From: Scedosporium boydii
Taxonomy: Eukaryota > Ascomycota > Sordariomycetes > Microascales > Microascaceae
Direction: 5' to 3'
Assembly (NCBI GenBank): GCA_002221725.1
Contig: NJFT01000023.1
Location: 186,001-250,000, forward strand
Length of the DNA: 64,000 nucleotides
Shown: positions 1 to 12,051 of the stretch, in pieces
Layout: every line of letters starts with the position of its first letter
Numbering within the stretch: the first letter of the stretch is position 1
Notes under the pieces: model-generated
The model's database searches: none
What the model saw: the letters and a program-made list of their open reading frames with translations, nothing else
What the model was told of the DNA's origin: nothing
Program-made: the position numbers and the translations under genes

Positions 1-1979
1 GGATATCAAATCCGAAGCAGAGCGTGTCCTCGCCGAAGGGGCATGTGGCATGTAAGACTTCGATTTAATATCGACGCTGAAAAAATTAGGCTTAACAACT
101 ATCATAGGTTCAGATGGGTGTTTTGCCAACTCGATGCATTGAAGAAATGCAAAAAAGGTCCTCGATTCTGCTGGCCCTGAAGCAACTCCCAAGAACTTTG
201 GATGAAACTTATGAACGTATGCTGCTAGCTATTGACGAGATGTACAAGGCTGAAGCCAGACGAGCCCTTCTGTGGCTGGCTTTTTCGGAGCGGCCCTTGA
301 GCGCTGAGGAGGTTGCTGAGGCTGCCTGCATCGATCCAGATGCTGACCCGGCATTCGATAAGAACGACCGCTTCCAGGACCCTCGGAACAATATCCTCGA
401 GATCTTAGGCAGCCTAGTCAGTCTTGTGCCCGGGGACAAGATCAGGCTGGCTCACTTTTCCGTGAAGGAGTATCTTCTCTCGATTCCACTACGCGCCAGC
501 AAATCGGCCGACTTTGGGGTTTCTGAAATGGATGCCCACCTTCTGTGTACTCAAAGTTGCCTTGCCTATATTCTCCAGGAAGGAGAGGGGCCGTTGAGCA
601 TTTGCGAGTTACCATTCGTTGCATATGCCTGCATGTATTGGCCCCATCACGCGCAGCACCTTATGGAAGATGATGGAATTATGCCACTGGCCAATATCTT
701 GTACCACTCACATGCCATCTATGAGAACTGGCAGAGTATGCTTGCGTCAAAGTCACCTCTTCCAGGCATTGAAACAGGCGGACTACAGCAGAAAAGCCTG
801 TCCCCTTTGTGTCACGCATCAGCTATGGGATTTTCCTCAATCGTGGAGGGGCTGGTCAAACAACCAGAAGCCACTAGTGTTGCGGAAGACAAGGGCTCGA
901 GATGGACAGCTCTGCAAGTTGCTTCAATGTGTGGGAGAAGGAGAACTGTCGAGACGATCTTGCGACATACAAAGCGAAGCCCCATCGTCAATGCTATCAG
1001 CCCTGAGGGAACCACTGCCCTCCACCTTGCATCATCGAGAGGATTCGCGGACGTGGTGTCGATGCTTTTGAGACATGGCGCGTCAACTGAAATTGAGGAT
1101 CCGAGAGGACGAGCGGCCATTGCACTGGCTGCGGCTTCAGGTCACCTGGGTATTGTCCAGCTACTATTGGAGAATGATGATGCTGCCTCCGACTTATCCC
1201 AGAAGCACAAAGGGGCTGCGTTGTTCTCCGCGATAGAAGCCGACTACATCTCGATTATTGAGATACTACTTAATTACGGAGCAAACACAAATATGACCAA
1301 TTCGGATAAGCTAAGTCCCCTCTCCTTGGCTGTCGTTAACGGACGAACTCAAGCCGCCCGCTCGCTTATAAAGCACGGCGCAGATCCGAACTATGCAGAT
1401 CCGCTGAAGAGCACTCCTCTGCATCGTGCTGTTCAGAAGGGACACGATGTAGTAGTGGAACTGCTCATTCAGCACGAGGCTGACCCCACACGCCGTGACT
1501 GTGATGGCAAGACCCCGTTCCACTATGCGTGCGCCAGAGGGAGCCCGTTCATGGTGAAGAAGTTTCTGCAAACAGACATCGACGTCTCGTTGTTGGATGC
1601 TTGGGGCAAAATGCCTATTCACTACGCAGCCTGGGGGTGGAGTGCTGAGGCGATGCAGATTCTTCTAGATAATGGAGCGGAATTAGAAGCCAGGACACCT
1701 CGAGGCGAAACGCCTCTTCAGTTGGCTGCTCAACGAGGAGGCCATAATGTAGTGGAATGTTTATTGAAGAATGGTGCCGACATCACGACTTGTAACAAGA
1801 ATGGGAGGACTTCTCTGCACTTTGCTGCCATACGTGGCAATCGACTAGTCTTGCAGGTTCTTCTAAGGCATGGCGCGGATCCGCGCGTAAGAGATAACCG
1901 CGGATTAACACCGATACAGGCCTATGACGAGTATGAGGCGGGTCTTCCAGGACACATTAGTATTAGAAGGATAGCGTAA
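1..1979 (+). CDS. NLR-type ankyrin-repeat protein, 3' part (5' end outside window, one apparent frameshift)
   Basis: This is the C-terminal part of a fungal STAND/NLR protein, a class of intracellular sensors often linked to non-self recognition. Bases 1-51 encode the end of the post-NACHT segment. An intron fits at 52-107 (GTAAGA donor, CTTAAC branch, TAG acceptor), and splicing restores the family motif GMFRWVFCQLDALKKC. The frame then changes at a run of six A (151-156); one more A would join that motif directly to LKQLPRTLDETYERML, the conserved winged-helix segment. From there the frame is open to TAA at 1977-1979. About residues 230-610 of the open frame (counted from position 114) are roughly eleven ankyrin repeats (TALHLASSRGF, TPLHRAVQKGH, TSLHFAAIRGN and others). 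The NACHT domain would lie left of the window. The ATG at 114 lies inside the normal protein and is probably not a real start. The break may be a mutation or an assembly error. Confidence 0.8.
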
Positions 1980-2491
1980 GGAAATCACCTGCCAATCTGG
2001 CTCTTGAAGCCATCGGAGCTCTCAAAGCCATGCGCATAATATCTGAACTCTCCCTCCAGGACCACTGCAAGAAAACAAGAGTCTGGAGGGCTGCATGATT
2101 CAGTTGCTATTGGCCTAAAAAGTCCCCGGCTGCCTAAAGGGGAAGAACATCCAAGGCAGCACAGCTAAACTAAAATCTAGGCGAGAACGAATGCGACGAT
2201 GGGTTTTAAATTGATTTTTTTTTTTATATTTTTATATTTTTTTTTATCCTCGTGTAAAAACTTTAAGACTGCACGGGCACGTAGAAATGGGCAAGATTGG
2301 CTTTTTGCTGCTCTGTTATAATAATGAGTATTGGTACTTTTAGAGTACAACCGAGCAGGGGTGCAAAGCCACAAGTGTCTAGAAATAGACCCCGCTGCAG
2401 CGCGCAAGACAATCAGTTGCCACTGCCGTTGATACCTGACCTACTCTCCTTCATTGTTGGCGATCCCCGCAGCTGTGATGTTTCCGTGCCC
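1980..2491. other. intergenic spacer with A/T homopolymer tract
   Basis: No gene is recognised. A T-rich low-complexity tract lies at about 2214-2246. The rest is the probable 3' flank of the ankyrin gene and the promoter and leader of the next gene, both on the + strand. Confidence 0.5.
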
Positions 2492-4838
2492 ATGAATACT
2501 CCGGGGCTTGAGCAAGCCCGTAGGGACGATGGCGCCTGCTTGCCCTTCGACGGTACTTGGCAGCAAGGTGTTTTCACGGACAATTTGCGTATAGGGCCAA
2601 GCACGACGTATGTTCCTCTCTTCTCTACTCTTCTCCTCTCCGTCCGGCCTGGTCGCTACTTGCTCCCCAACCCCACTAGCCCTGTCAGTCCGCTAACGAA
2701 TATGGACTCTGAGCAGTAGCCTCTTCCCAGAGTTCTCTCAGGTGTTGCCTTCTGACTCGGGGACCTGGCCAATTGAGCTATCACTTGCATCTACTCTAGA
2801 GCTGCTGTCAGCGACGGGAGATCCGATAGCAACCACCGACTCTATGCCAGCCATGCCTAGTTCGGATTACAGGCTTCCGAGCCTGGAACTACTCGGGCCA
2901 GCTCCGCCAGCTAGCCACCATCAGTATCCTCTCGGGGTGGATCCTGTATTCAGCCGTGTTAGCGACGACGTCTCCCCCGCTATCTTACCAGACCTGCTAG
3001 CCCAGCCCATATGGGACGCCCCCATATATCGAAGCTTATATGGAGTTGACGGCAAGACTTCAGATCCTCTAAATACTGATCTCAATGACACCTGGGTAGA
3101 TAGCGCTGCGTCCGGGGGAATACCCCCAGACGAACCAGACGACTCTTGGCTTTTTTGGGACGATGAAGCCGACCAAACACTTCCCAGCGTACTAAAGTAC
3201 ATCTTCGAGCCGGGTGAAATATCGGACACAACATTGGCTGTAGAATCGCTAGGTGAAGCGGGCAAACAGGAGGAAAATCGGGCGTCCGACAAACATGACG
3301 ACAACGTGCTGCCCAAACTCTTGCCGGCCCGCCGTCCTTTTCCAAATCTCTCTTTGCCCCTTGGCACTTCGCCAAGACCCTCAGAGGAAGAAAGACCCCG
3401 TAAAAAGGCATTGACCTTCATACTGGAAAATGGGATCGCATCCGTGAAGGACTACCAAGTTCCGGCGAAGCGAGGTGTCCGCCGTACCAAGTTCAGCAAG
3501 GAGAAGTCGGCTGCTGTAGCCAGCAAGCGGAAGACCCACGAGATTTGCATCAAATGCAAGGTAGCTCGCACGGAGGTACGTCAACCACTTCCAAGCTTTC
3601 CGTTAGGCGGCTGGCGCGATGGATCAATATTTATGTCTGTGTGTCTGTCTAGTGTGTTGGGGGGACGCCTTGCCATCGCTGCGTTGCGGCATGGGAACGA
3701 AGGCCCCACGTGGTCCACCAACCCTGCTTGAAGGCTCACTTTCTCGACATTATCGAGTCGGGAAGCTGCAATTATGTCTGTATGTTCCCCAGCGCTTACG
3801 CTGCCCCCGAAACCCGAACCACCTCAGTCATGACCGTGGAACCTCTTCTGACGAAATGGATGCAGCGCAGCGAGTCGCCTCGCATTTGACTCTGGATGGA
3901 CGGAGACGGATCTCAATATCCATGCCCGAGGAGTTTGACCTTCCCAGCCTCTTGCAAGCCGTGCAGGAGCGGCAGCATTCCTTCAACATTCGAAGGCGAA
4001 AGATGTCCCGGACCCTCTTCGTCATTGACATGGCAGAACACGCTAGACTGCTAGGGCAGATCCGGGAGAATGATGAGACCAACACGACCACTTTACGCCA
4101 GTTCATCGACAACGCACTACTCACAACCTCCGACTGGAGAAACAGTGTGAGGGAATGCGAAGCGCTGGACGATCCGCTGGTAAGTGCCTCCGCGTGGAGT
4201 ACTTTTCTCTCAAGGCCAAAGCAGACGCTTAGAAACAATTCACCTTTCAGGCCCTTCTCCCAGTGTGGAACAACGAGCCTTGTCGTGGTAGCTACGACAT
4301 CGTCCCTGTCGACGGGGGCGAGCCGCGGCCGCTCAATGTAGAAGACCCAGAGGACGTAAAGGAAATCATACTGGGCGCAACGTTGTCCCGGATCATTTGC
4401 CGCAAGCTGGAGATCGATGCCTACCGCCGACTGCAGAAAATTATCAACAAGCTGCGCTTCGAGTCCTCGGAGAGCTCCATCCGCTTCGTGAAGCAGCTTG
4501 GCGACGTCCTCCTGACGCTAAGATGGCGACTATCGTGGTGGGAGGTCCACGGGGACGGGCGCGGGGACCCCGACCCGCAACGGCTGTTGTACGTCGAGAG
4601 AGTCAAGCGGCTTACCCTGGTCCTCTACTTTTACTACTTCACGGCCAAGAGGAGCATTAGTAGCTGGCTGCGGCCTGAAGGTATGGCTGGGGTCTGGAGC
4701 GAGTACGCCGACACGCTGCTGATGTGGGAGGACTTGCCGACGGTGGAGAGCGTGGATGGGCTGGAAGAGTGGCTGGGTGCCGGGAAAGCGTTGGTCAAGG
4801 ACGCCGGAAAGAAGAAGGTTCCTCACATGGAGACCTAG
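2492..4838 (+). CDS. Zn(II)2Cys6-like fungal regulatory protein, five exons
   Basis: A putative nuclear DNA-binding protein of about 667 aa. Phase-consistent exons are 2492-2607, 2717-3575, 3653-3779, 3866-4179 and 4251-4838. Donors are GTATGT, GTACGT, GTATGT and GTAAGT, and branch points include CTAAC at 2693-2697 and CTGAC before 3865. Joining exons 2 and 3 creates CIKCKVARTE followed by CVGGTPCHRC (residues 316-335) and a sixth Cys near residue 350. That is C-x2-C-x6-C-x5-C-x2-C-x14-C, a Zn2Cys6 pattern with a long last spacing. Unlike classical members, the cluster sits mid-protein, after an acidic, Ser/Pro-rich N-terminal half. A basic stretch (KRGVRRTKFSKEK) precedes it and could aid DNA binding or nuclear import. 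The last exon (KLEIDAYRRLQKIINKL onward) is helical. The target is unknown. The start ATG at 2492 was chosen because it is the first good ATG in phase with exon 2. Confidence 0.7.
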
Positions 4839-5431
4839 AATGACAGGGTAATCGGGATTCGGATGCCACGTCTTTCTTTTTGGTGGGTATTAGAGGCTTG
4901 CCCCTTCAGACTTGTCCTAGTGGTGGTTGGTATGGATTAGTTGCAGCTTATACTATTGGCACTCTTCATTCTTCAAAGCCTTGTTCTGGCACTCTGGTGG
5001 GCGTTCCTGTGCTCCGTCATGTTGTCCGTAGAAGCGTCAATTTTGTGACTGGGTTTTAATGATAAGCAGCACGACCGCTCCAGCTAATTACCAGATATAT
5101 CCGTTACGGCACCAGTCACCAAGTTGCAGTGACAAGCTCGCCAAGTCTGGGGTGGACTTGGTCGATATCACATTAAAATCTGGACCTCGCTGAAGGGCGG
5201 TGATCAGGAGATTGATCGCAATATCAGCACCACATAAAGCAATTTCAATTACAATTACACCCCGTATGAGTGAGAAAACAAAATTCAATTAAATAAATGA
5301 CTAGCTGCCGTAGTTTTTTTCTCAACATCTTGCGCTTCACTAGTCAATACAGCGGTCCTTTCCATCGCAAGAGGTCCACTCTTGCTACGCAGATATGCAC
5401 ATCATAATGGGGAGGAGTTTGGCCCATTCAT
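4839..5431. other. intergenic, convergent 3' flanks
   Basis: Spacer between the converging Zn2Cys6-like gene and the histidine-phosphatase gene. I see no coding pattern or RNA gene in it. The only open frames are short and overlap each other on both strands. Confidence 0.5.
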
Positions 5432-6435
5432 TCAGACTATGCCAGCGATCCTGATGCGCGATACCTTGTTCTCGTCGCACTCTTCCAAATGGGCGTCATC
5501 CGTCGTCGATGTCGGCGTGAAGCTAAAGATGCGCGTTTCGCAGTTCAGATAGCCGGTGCCTGGATGCCTGGAGTCAGCGCCCATCCTAACATCCCCCTCC
5601 TGATTGTCTCCCCGACTGATTGATATGGCTGGCTTGCTACGGGAGACGCGACATACCTCGCACGGGATCATCCCCCGTCCAGTCCTCAGTCATGTAGTGG
5701 AGGAAAGCGCCGTGGGAGACGAACACGATGCTCTCCTCGGGCCGCTGATAGAGCCAGGATCGCAGCTCGGCCGCCCGCTTTTGCACGCTTTCCCGGTCGG
5801 CCCCCCACTTGCCAGTCTGTTCCTCGCAGTATCAGCAAGCCCAAAATCTTCAGCGAGGCACTCTATGAAAAAGAGAGAGAGAGGGGGAGGGGGATAAAAA
5901 TATTGAGGTTTCCCCACCTTGGAGTTCCAACCATCCTCGACGAGCCCGAGGTTGATCTTGGCAACGTCAAAACCGAGATCAGAATCCTGAAGTAGCTCGG
6001 CTAGCAGCCCTTGGAGCTCGTGGCGATCGTGACCGATGTCACATTCGAAGGCGTTGGCCTCCTGGCCGAGGGGGCTGACTAAATACTCAACGTGTGGGCG
6101 GCGGAGGGCTGGAGCGAAAGCCAAGCAGGCTGTCTGTATGGCGCGGCGAAGCGGTGAGCTGACGACAAGGGAGACCTTGTCGTGGTCTGGGAATGCGCCC
6201 CTGAGCTCCAGAGCCTGCAGCTTTCCTCTGTCTGTCAGGACAGCATCGCGCTTCCAGTGCGAGTTCTGGTTTCTGTTAGTTTGCGTGTTAGACCGAGAAA
6301 TTGCAGCATTAGGACATCTAAAACGGGCCAGGCAAGGGAAAGGAAGGGTTCAGAGGTGCGGGCCGGAAATGGCACACATACGTCGATGTTGTTTTCGCCT
6401 TCGGCATGGCGAACAATGTAGATAGTGGGAGCCAT
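5432..6435 (-). CDS. Histidine phosphatase superfamily (phosphoglycerate mutase-like) protein
   Basis: A predicted cytosolic phosphatase or mutase of about 229 aa. The first catalytic motif, IVRHAEG, is at residues 7-13 (His10 would be phosphorylated). LTDRGK and SPLRRAIQTA follow, and the second active-site histidine is in FVSHGAF (His169). Deduced exons on the minus strand are 6435-6382, 6265-5918, 5816-5657 and 5559-5432. Introns start GTATGT, GTGGGG (a weak donor) and GTATGT, and the first has a CTAAC branch point. The last acceptor is fixed because the alternative AG eight bases earlier puts an in-frame TGA just downstream. The length matches small fungal GpmB-like proteins. The substrate cannot be told from sequence; family members act on phosphosugars, nucleotides or other small phosphates. 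A start at 6480 is also in frame, but the ATG at 6435 sits directly before the conserved TIYIVRHAE. Confidence 0.85.
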
Positions 6436-7523
6436 GGCATGACAGGGTTTGAGGCTTTGAGTAGGTGTTGTTCTGGGCATGATTCCCGAGGCGGAACGAG
6501 CCCAAATTTATAGTAAAGGCAGCAACAACTAGACATGAGAATTGCTAGCATAAAGCACGAGAGCAAATAGCGGTAATGGAAAATGAAGGTACACAATGCT
6601 AGAAACGTTTTTACCCAAATCGCAAGTTCGGTGAATGCAGGTCCATGCGAGCATCGAGACGTGAGAGGACGCTAAACTGTTTTGGGACATTTCGGTGAGG
6701 TGGGCTGCGACCGCGTCTTCCATTAGTAATATTAGCAATATTTTCTATTTACTTCGGGTATTTAACTAAAGATATTTATGTAGGTTTAGGTTCAGGATTC
6801 TTTAATAATAATAGTATATTTATACAGGCAAATAAACTACGCCTGCTAGGCACAGATGATGGACTTGGCACTGAAACCTGTGGCATTATGGTGAGATCTT
6901 CGGGAATTGGTTCGACTTCGAGGTTTCTTATGACCCCAACTGGTCAATGTCAAAAAGAAGTCTAGAAGGGGCGGTAAGTAAGCTGTTAAGATTGTACCCT
7001 CTGAAAACTAACCAAGCTAGTGAGGGGCTCGGGGCTGAATCTTCTACGTCGGCAAATGTCACGGCACAGGCGCCGGGCGGCAACGGACTGGAGAGCTCAG
7101 ATCGACCTGCATCTCCCACTTCTACCGACGCTGGCGCAAGCCCGGGTCCGGACCCTGTGGAGTCAACTGACAAAGGCAAAGGCAGGGGGAGGGGATCTAG
7201 GACCAGCAGGAAGTTATGTAATATGCGAAGCTCTACAAGCGATCAAGTGATCTTGGTAGAAGGCTTCGCTTTGGAAGGGAGTCTTGCGGCTTCTAGACAC
7301 AAGTCCGCGATCCCCGCTCGCTGACTCCGACTCCCAGCCTCCAATGATTCTATTCCTTATATAGCTATCCCACTAGTTACTGATCACTTGAGTGATCCCG
7401 GATGACTCTTCAAGTGCTCTGCTAATTCTCTCCCGCGCCTAGTCCCCGCTTCAGCCATTATCGCAACGAGCCGCCATGACCTAGCTAATTAGGCTAAGGC
7501 CGTCGTAAGGTACATAAGGCATG
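6436..7523. other. intergenic, one unassigned open frame
   Basis: No recognised gene. An ATG-initiated open frame at 6947-7324 (+, 125 aa) is rich in Ser, Gly and Pro with a KGKGRGRGSRTSR basic patch. Nothing in it matches a family I know, and its composition looks like chance. The rest contains AT-rich stretches around 6740-6840. Confidence 0.3.
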
Positions 7524-10500
7524 TCAATCTTTGGCAGTTCTCATCTCCCTGCGAGGATTATACGCATTGAGTAGCTCCACGACATGTACGTGGCCATTCT
7601 TAGTGGCAAATTGTACCAAACTTTCGTACTGTTCGATTTGATCCATTTCACGGCATGCTCCTGCCTCAAGGAGGATCCTCACCGTATCAACGCGGCCGTC
7701 TTCTGCGGCCCCCTCTAGGGCAGTCCTCCCCAGTATGTTAGCTCCCGGCGCATTGACATCTGCTCCGTTTTGGAGCAAGAGTTCCACGATTCCTCCAAAC
7801 CCTTGTATAGCTGCAAACTGGAGTGCTGTGGCACCTCCCCGGTGGGCAGGCGGGGCGTTGACTCTCGCGCCACACCTGAGCAGGAACTGAACAACTTCGA
7901 AGCATCCAAGCTGAGCAGCCTTCTGCAAAGGGGTCTTCTTTATCCCGCCTCCGGCTGCAAGGTTTACCGACGCGCCATAGTCAATGAGTAGCTGGAGCAA
8001 TGGGACATGCTTCGTTTCAATGGCTACTAGGAGAGGGGCTTCTCTTGAGCACATGCCAACATCAGGTTGCGTGGACTCATCAATGATGGAGTTGGGGTCT
8101 ATGCCAGCTTCAAGCAGTATTCGGACCATTCTCAAGTTTGTACCCCCATCTAGGCGAATAGCTTCAGTGAGTGGGGTCGGACGCAAGCTGCCATCTGCAT
8201 ATAAGGGATCGATACCAATGTGACGACGAATAAAATATTCCACAAGTTCATTTTCCTTCTCCCGAATTGCCCTTGATAGAGCCGTAGAACCGTAGTTACG
8301 TTGTCCGCAAGGATAACGCTTTTGGAAAGTTTTGACAAGTAAATCGACCATCTCTATGTCCGCATCAATGCATTTTTTGTTGCGCCGCATCGAACCAGGG
8401 TCAAAATCGCGATTATCGGAGTCGTTGTCGACGTAGTGATAATTCTCGTCCGAGTCGTACGAGTCAGAGTCTTCTCTGTAAGAGCCGTGCCCGGAAGCGA
8501 AGCCACAGCAAGTGAAGTCATCGGAGACGGGATCATCACAAAGGTCGCAGCGAGTCCTAAAGTGATATCCAGAAGTGTCGCCTACCCGCTCGTGAACTGG
8601 TGAGATATATCGAGGTTTGCGGTCACAGGGTCTTTTGCGGCAGACGATAGCTGCAAGAAGTGCGGCTGAGTCGTTGGGGTCCGCTCCCCAAGATAACAGA
8701 TGCATTAGCATATCCCTGTCTCGATTCTGAACAGCAGCTCGCAGTGGCGTTCTAGAGGATGGACAGTTCAACCCTGCTCCTGCTTTCAGCAAAAAGTCTA
8801 CCATATTCTTATTGCCATCCTGTACGGCAAAGTAGAGTGGCGAACGGAAATATGGGAAGTCTGGATCATCGAAATCGAGAAGGAAACCTGCGGATATGAG
8901 CGCCTGAACAACACCAACATCTCCCCATTTGACAGCTATCGACATTGCACGTCCTGATTCAACGTCGACATCAGTGTCCAGCAAGGCACTGACATGGCCT
9001 GGCTTTCGTCTCACCAAGGCCGCCAGCAGCAATTTCCCCCCAACATATCGAGAGACACTCGTCCTGGAGCCAAGTTGGTCAAACAGGGCAAGGGCAATAT
9101 CTGGTTCAGCTTTTTCAATCGCAAGCGCGACACACCTTTCGAGCCAATGCCCCTTTTCGAGAGACGCATATTGGACTAGGCGTCGTACCTGGTTCCCATC
9201 CCTCGCATCCAAGGCAGCACAGAACTCTGCCTCGAAGGAATGATTCTTCGCGGAAAGAGGTACTTCTAGTGCCCCAAATAACTGTATCAGCGAATGGTGC
9301 TGATTTTTGAGGGCCACAGAATACGCTGTATCCTGGAAACAAGAAAGCTCAAACGCGCTTGCACCCAGCTCAAGAAGGAAGCGGACTATGTCCTCCCTTC
9401 CTGCCTAAGCGGCACAGCGAAGAGTATTTTTCGAGATATACGCATTTTTCGAATGAAAAAGGCTTTTTATCATGCTAAAGTCTCCTCTTTGAGCCAGCAG
9501 ATCCATCAGGCATAGCTTCGGTGGAAAACAACCCGTCGATTTGCAGCGAGTGCATCTATTTGCCGAAACGTCTGGGGAAGGGTTAATCTCGAACATGAGG
9601 CGAACTAGCTTTGGAATGAGCCAAGCCTGTGCATGGGCTAGAGACGAATGGAATTGGCCGGTGACAAGCCATCCCAACTTTCGCCTATCTGTCGCCGAGT
9701 CGATAAATATCTCAACGAGGAATGAGTCACCGTACCTCGAAGCCATTTCGAGACAATCAGGTGGTAGTAGACTGGCCGTGGAGACCAGAATTTTCCAGAC
9801 ATCATGAGACAGTCCTCGAATAATGCCTGGCCCCGAGGCAAAGTATTTCAGCTCAGACAAGTCGGGTGGTTGATTTAGGGCCACAGAGTGCCGAACGAGA
9901 ACCTCGACGACGCTCCATGCTTGATGGTAAATGGCTAGCTGAATTGGTGTACACGGTTCGCCCGACACCTGGTAGCGGACTTCGCTGAGCCTCAAATTTA
10001 GAAAATATTCAATGGCCTTTGCGTCTCCAGCAGCAGTAGCACATTTGAAGAGACTCAGCTGCAGCCCGATAGAGGTTGGTCCAGAGTGTGCTGTGACAAA
10101 ATCAAAGACTGCGTCGAGGGATCCAGCTCTGAGGTAGTTCCAAATTTGTTCCGGGCTGATGCTGGCGCATAGCTTGGGAGAGCCGCAAGTGATTGTGGCA
10201 ATAATGAGCGGAGGAGTGGTGCCACTAAAAGTTCATGTTTCGCGAAAACGTCTGCAAGTAAATGTGCTTCATACCCAGGTGGCTGAAGAGCCTCCGGCGT
10301 GGCTATCAGGGAACCCGGGCTGACCGGCACAAGGGCCGAGCTTGGCTGCAGTTCTGGATTGACAAGCCAATGCTCTTGCGAACGCCCTTCAAGAGTCATT
10401 AGTAGATTGAAGCAAGATTGGAACGGGCTGAGATTAGAGAAGGAAATCCGCACGGGGTATGGGCCAGAGAGGGAAGGAGGTAAGGGGGTGGGGAGGCAGT

Positions 10501-11133
10501 TGATAGCGATAACGACTATTTGGGAAACATACGTCTCTCTTGAAGAAATGTTCCAAAGGTCGAGAATGGAAGATCAATAGCAAAGTAGGCCGACGCAGCG
10601 GTCGGCGGTGGGGTGAGGATCGAAAACCCCGGAGGCGTTCGAGGTGGAGATCCTAAGGTCTGGAGGTCAAATTAATGCCCAGAGAGGGGGAGACAAGCAA
10701 ATTACCCTGAATGACCCGCTCCAACGTTGACGTGAAGCCATGGTGAGAGACTTGCCTCCGAACCTTAGAGGAGGGAATCGGTCGTCCATTTTTATAGACA
10801 ACACTCTCCTTACCACAGGACTTCCGAGCTTCGATCTTTTTGGCGATCGCTTTCCACTCAGAGCCCCTGTGATTCTTCTTGATTTTCCATCTTCTAAACT
10901 GAGTCAAGTACTGGGATTTCCTGTTATTCTTTTTTTTAATAGTGTAAGTACAGGATGCTTGGCGGAGTAAGTGCGTACGTTGCTGAGAATTGATGCAGTC
11001 GTGTCATGGTGTCCATGACACCCTCAGGCCCGCAAAGAGGCCTCTTCTCTTCGACGTAGAGACGTCGAATGGTCCTCTCGTGAGCAGCCCAGTTGAGCCT
11101 GTCGGTTAGTATAGTGGTACTCTGATGACTCAT
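7524..11133 (-). CDS. Clr5-domain ankyrin-repeat protein, interrupted by one in-frame TAG
   Basis: A five-exon gene, read 11133-10979, 10920-10706, 10652-10533, 10386-10275 and 10224-7524. All joins keep phase and give 1,101 codons. The N-terminus (WAAHERTIRRLYVEEKRPL, then FSAT|KSQYLTQFRRWKIKKN across the first intron) is a Clr5 domain, a fungal DNA-binding-like module often placed before ankyrin repeats. A linker (SPPRTPPGFSILTPPP) leads to a long helical region and about a dozen ankyrin repeats (SPLYFAVQDGN, TPLQKAAQLGC, TALQFAAIQGF). Near the middle of the repeat part is a low-complexity acidic segment rich in Asp, Tyr and Ser. Codon 474 (9407-9405) is TAG inside a repeat: NTLRCAA, stop, AGREDIVRFLLELGAS. 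The frame on both sides is intact, 627 codons beyond it, so the stop is recent, read through or edited. The fourth intron call (146 bp) is the least certain. The role is unknown; related proteins are candidates for regulation or recognition. Confidence 0.75.
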
Positions 11134-12051
11134 GGTGGAGACGATTAAGTGAGCGAGAAATAGCAATGGCAGGCAATGCTCTTTGAGACCGAGTTCACAG
11201 AAACTCTCTGGGAGAAGGGCCAAGGCTTATATTACTCGGGGGAGGAAGAAGGAAGGGAGGGCTGCGCCTAGAACCTGGTATAAACCCTACGAATTTTTCG
11301 GTGTGATAATGCAGGAACTCGAAGCCCCCATTGGTACATCTCCGGCATTGTGCGTGGCAGCCTGCTGCGCGACCTGCTCTGGTCGTGCGCCATTCCGGCA
11401 GACGCAAAGTGCAGGGAGCTTGTTGAACAGGTCCTGGGCGAAGACTTTCGCCTGGCGTCGATTTAGACTGGTGGTGAGGCAGGTGCGACCTGATATCCTT
11501 GGCCTTGATAGGAGCTGGGTGACGCCCGGACACCGCCCGATGCTCAGGGATGCAATGTGCTCGATACATCTGTACTCTCGGGAAATGGGACGACTTATGT
11601 TAGGGTGTCTCGGTGCAAGCTCCGGGCCCCTATCCTATTTTGTCGCTTGCTGCTCTATGTAGAGAAATCGCATTCTATCGCCAAAGATGTAATGCGAGGT
11701 TCCTCTCAGCATATTGGGCATGGCGATAAGCCTATGCTACCGGGCCCTGTATTTGGCGCGCCTGGTCGGCCTGGCCAATAGTAAATAATCATTCTAGTGC
11801 TCCTCTTTTAGGCCTTTGGCCAGTTATCATATACTAACTATACTTAAGGAAATGCAGGTCTAAAGTTTTTATGCGAGTCATGGGTAGAGAATTTATTTAT
11901 CCTACGCTTATTTCTAAACCTGCTCAATACAGTACGAGATAGCCTTAATAAAAGATATTTTTAAAAGATCTGAAACGTTCGTCTCTGTAAAATTAAGTCC
12001 GGAATTTCTGTAACGGGCTGGGTGCCCGCTGTGGTGGCTTGGGCAGTTGGC
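11134..12051. other. intergenic with a possible coding relic
   Basis: No complete gene. A short + frame at about 11309-11467 (HWYISGIVRGSLLRDLLWSC onward, ending before TAG) reads like real protein but has no start, no partner exon and no family I recognise. It may be a relic. Around 11800-11990 the sequence is AT-rich. Confidence 0.3.

Noticed and set aside
151..156. Programmed -1 ribosomal frameshift in the NLR
   Set aside because: The six-A run is not in the phase of a standard slippery heptamer (the first slip position would mismatch). Deletion or sequence error is simpler.
2297..2719. 140-codon frame as a stand-alone gene
   Set aside because: Its part from 2492 to 2607 splices in phase into the Zn2Cys6-like gene (GTATGT donor, CTAAC branch); the rest is upstream sequence or intron.
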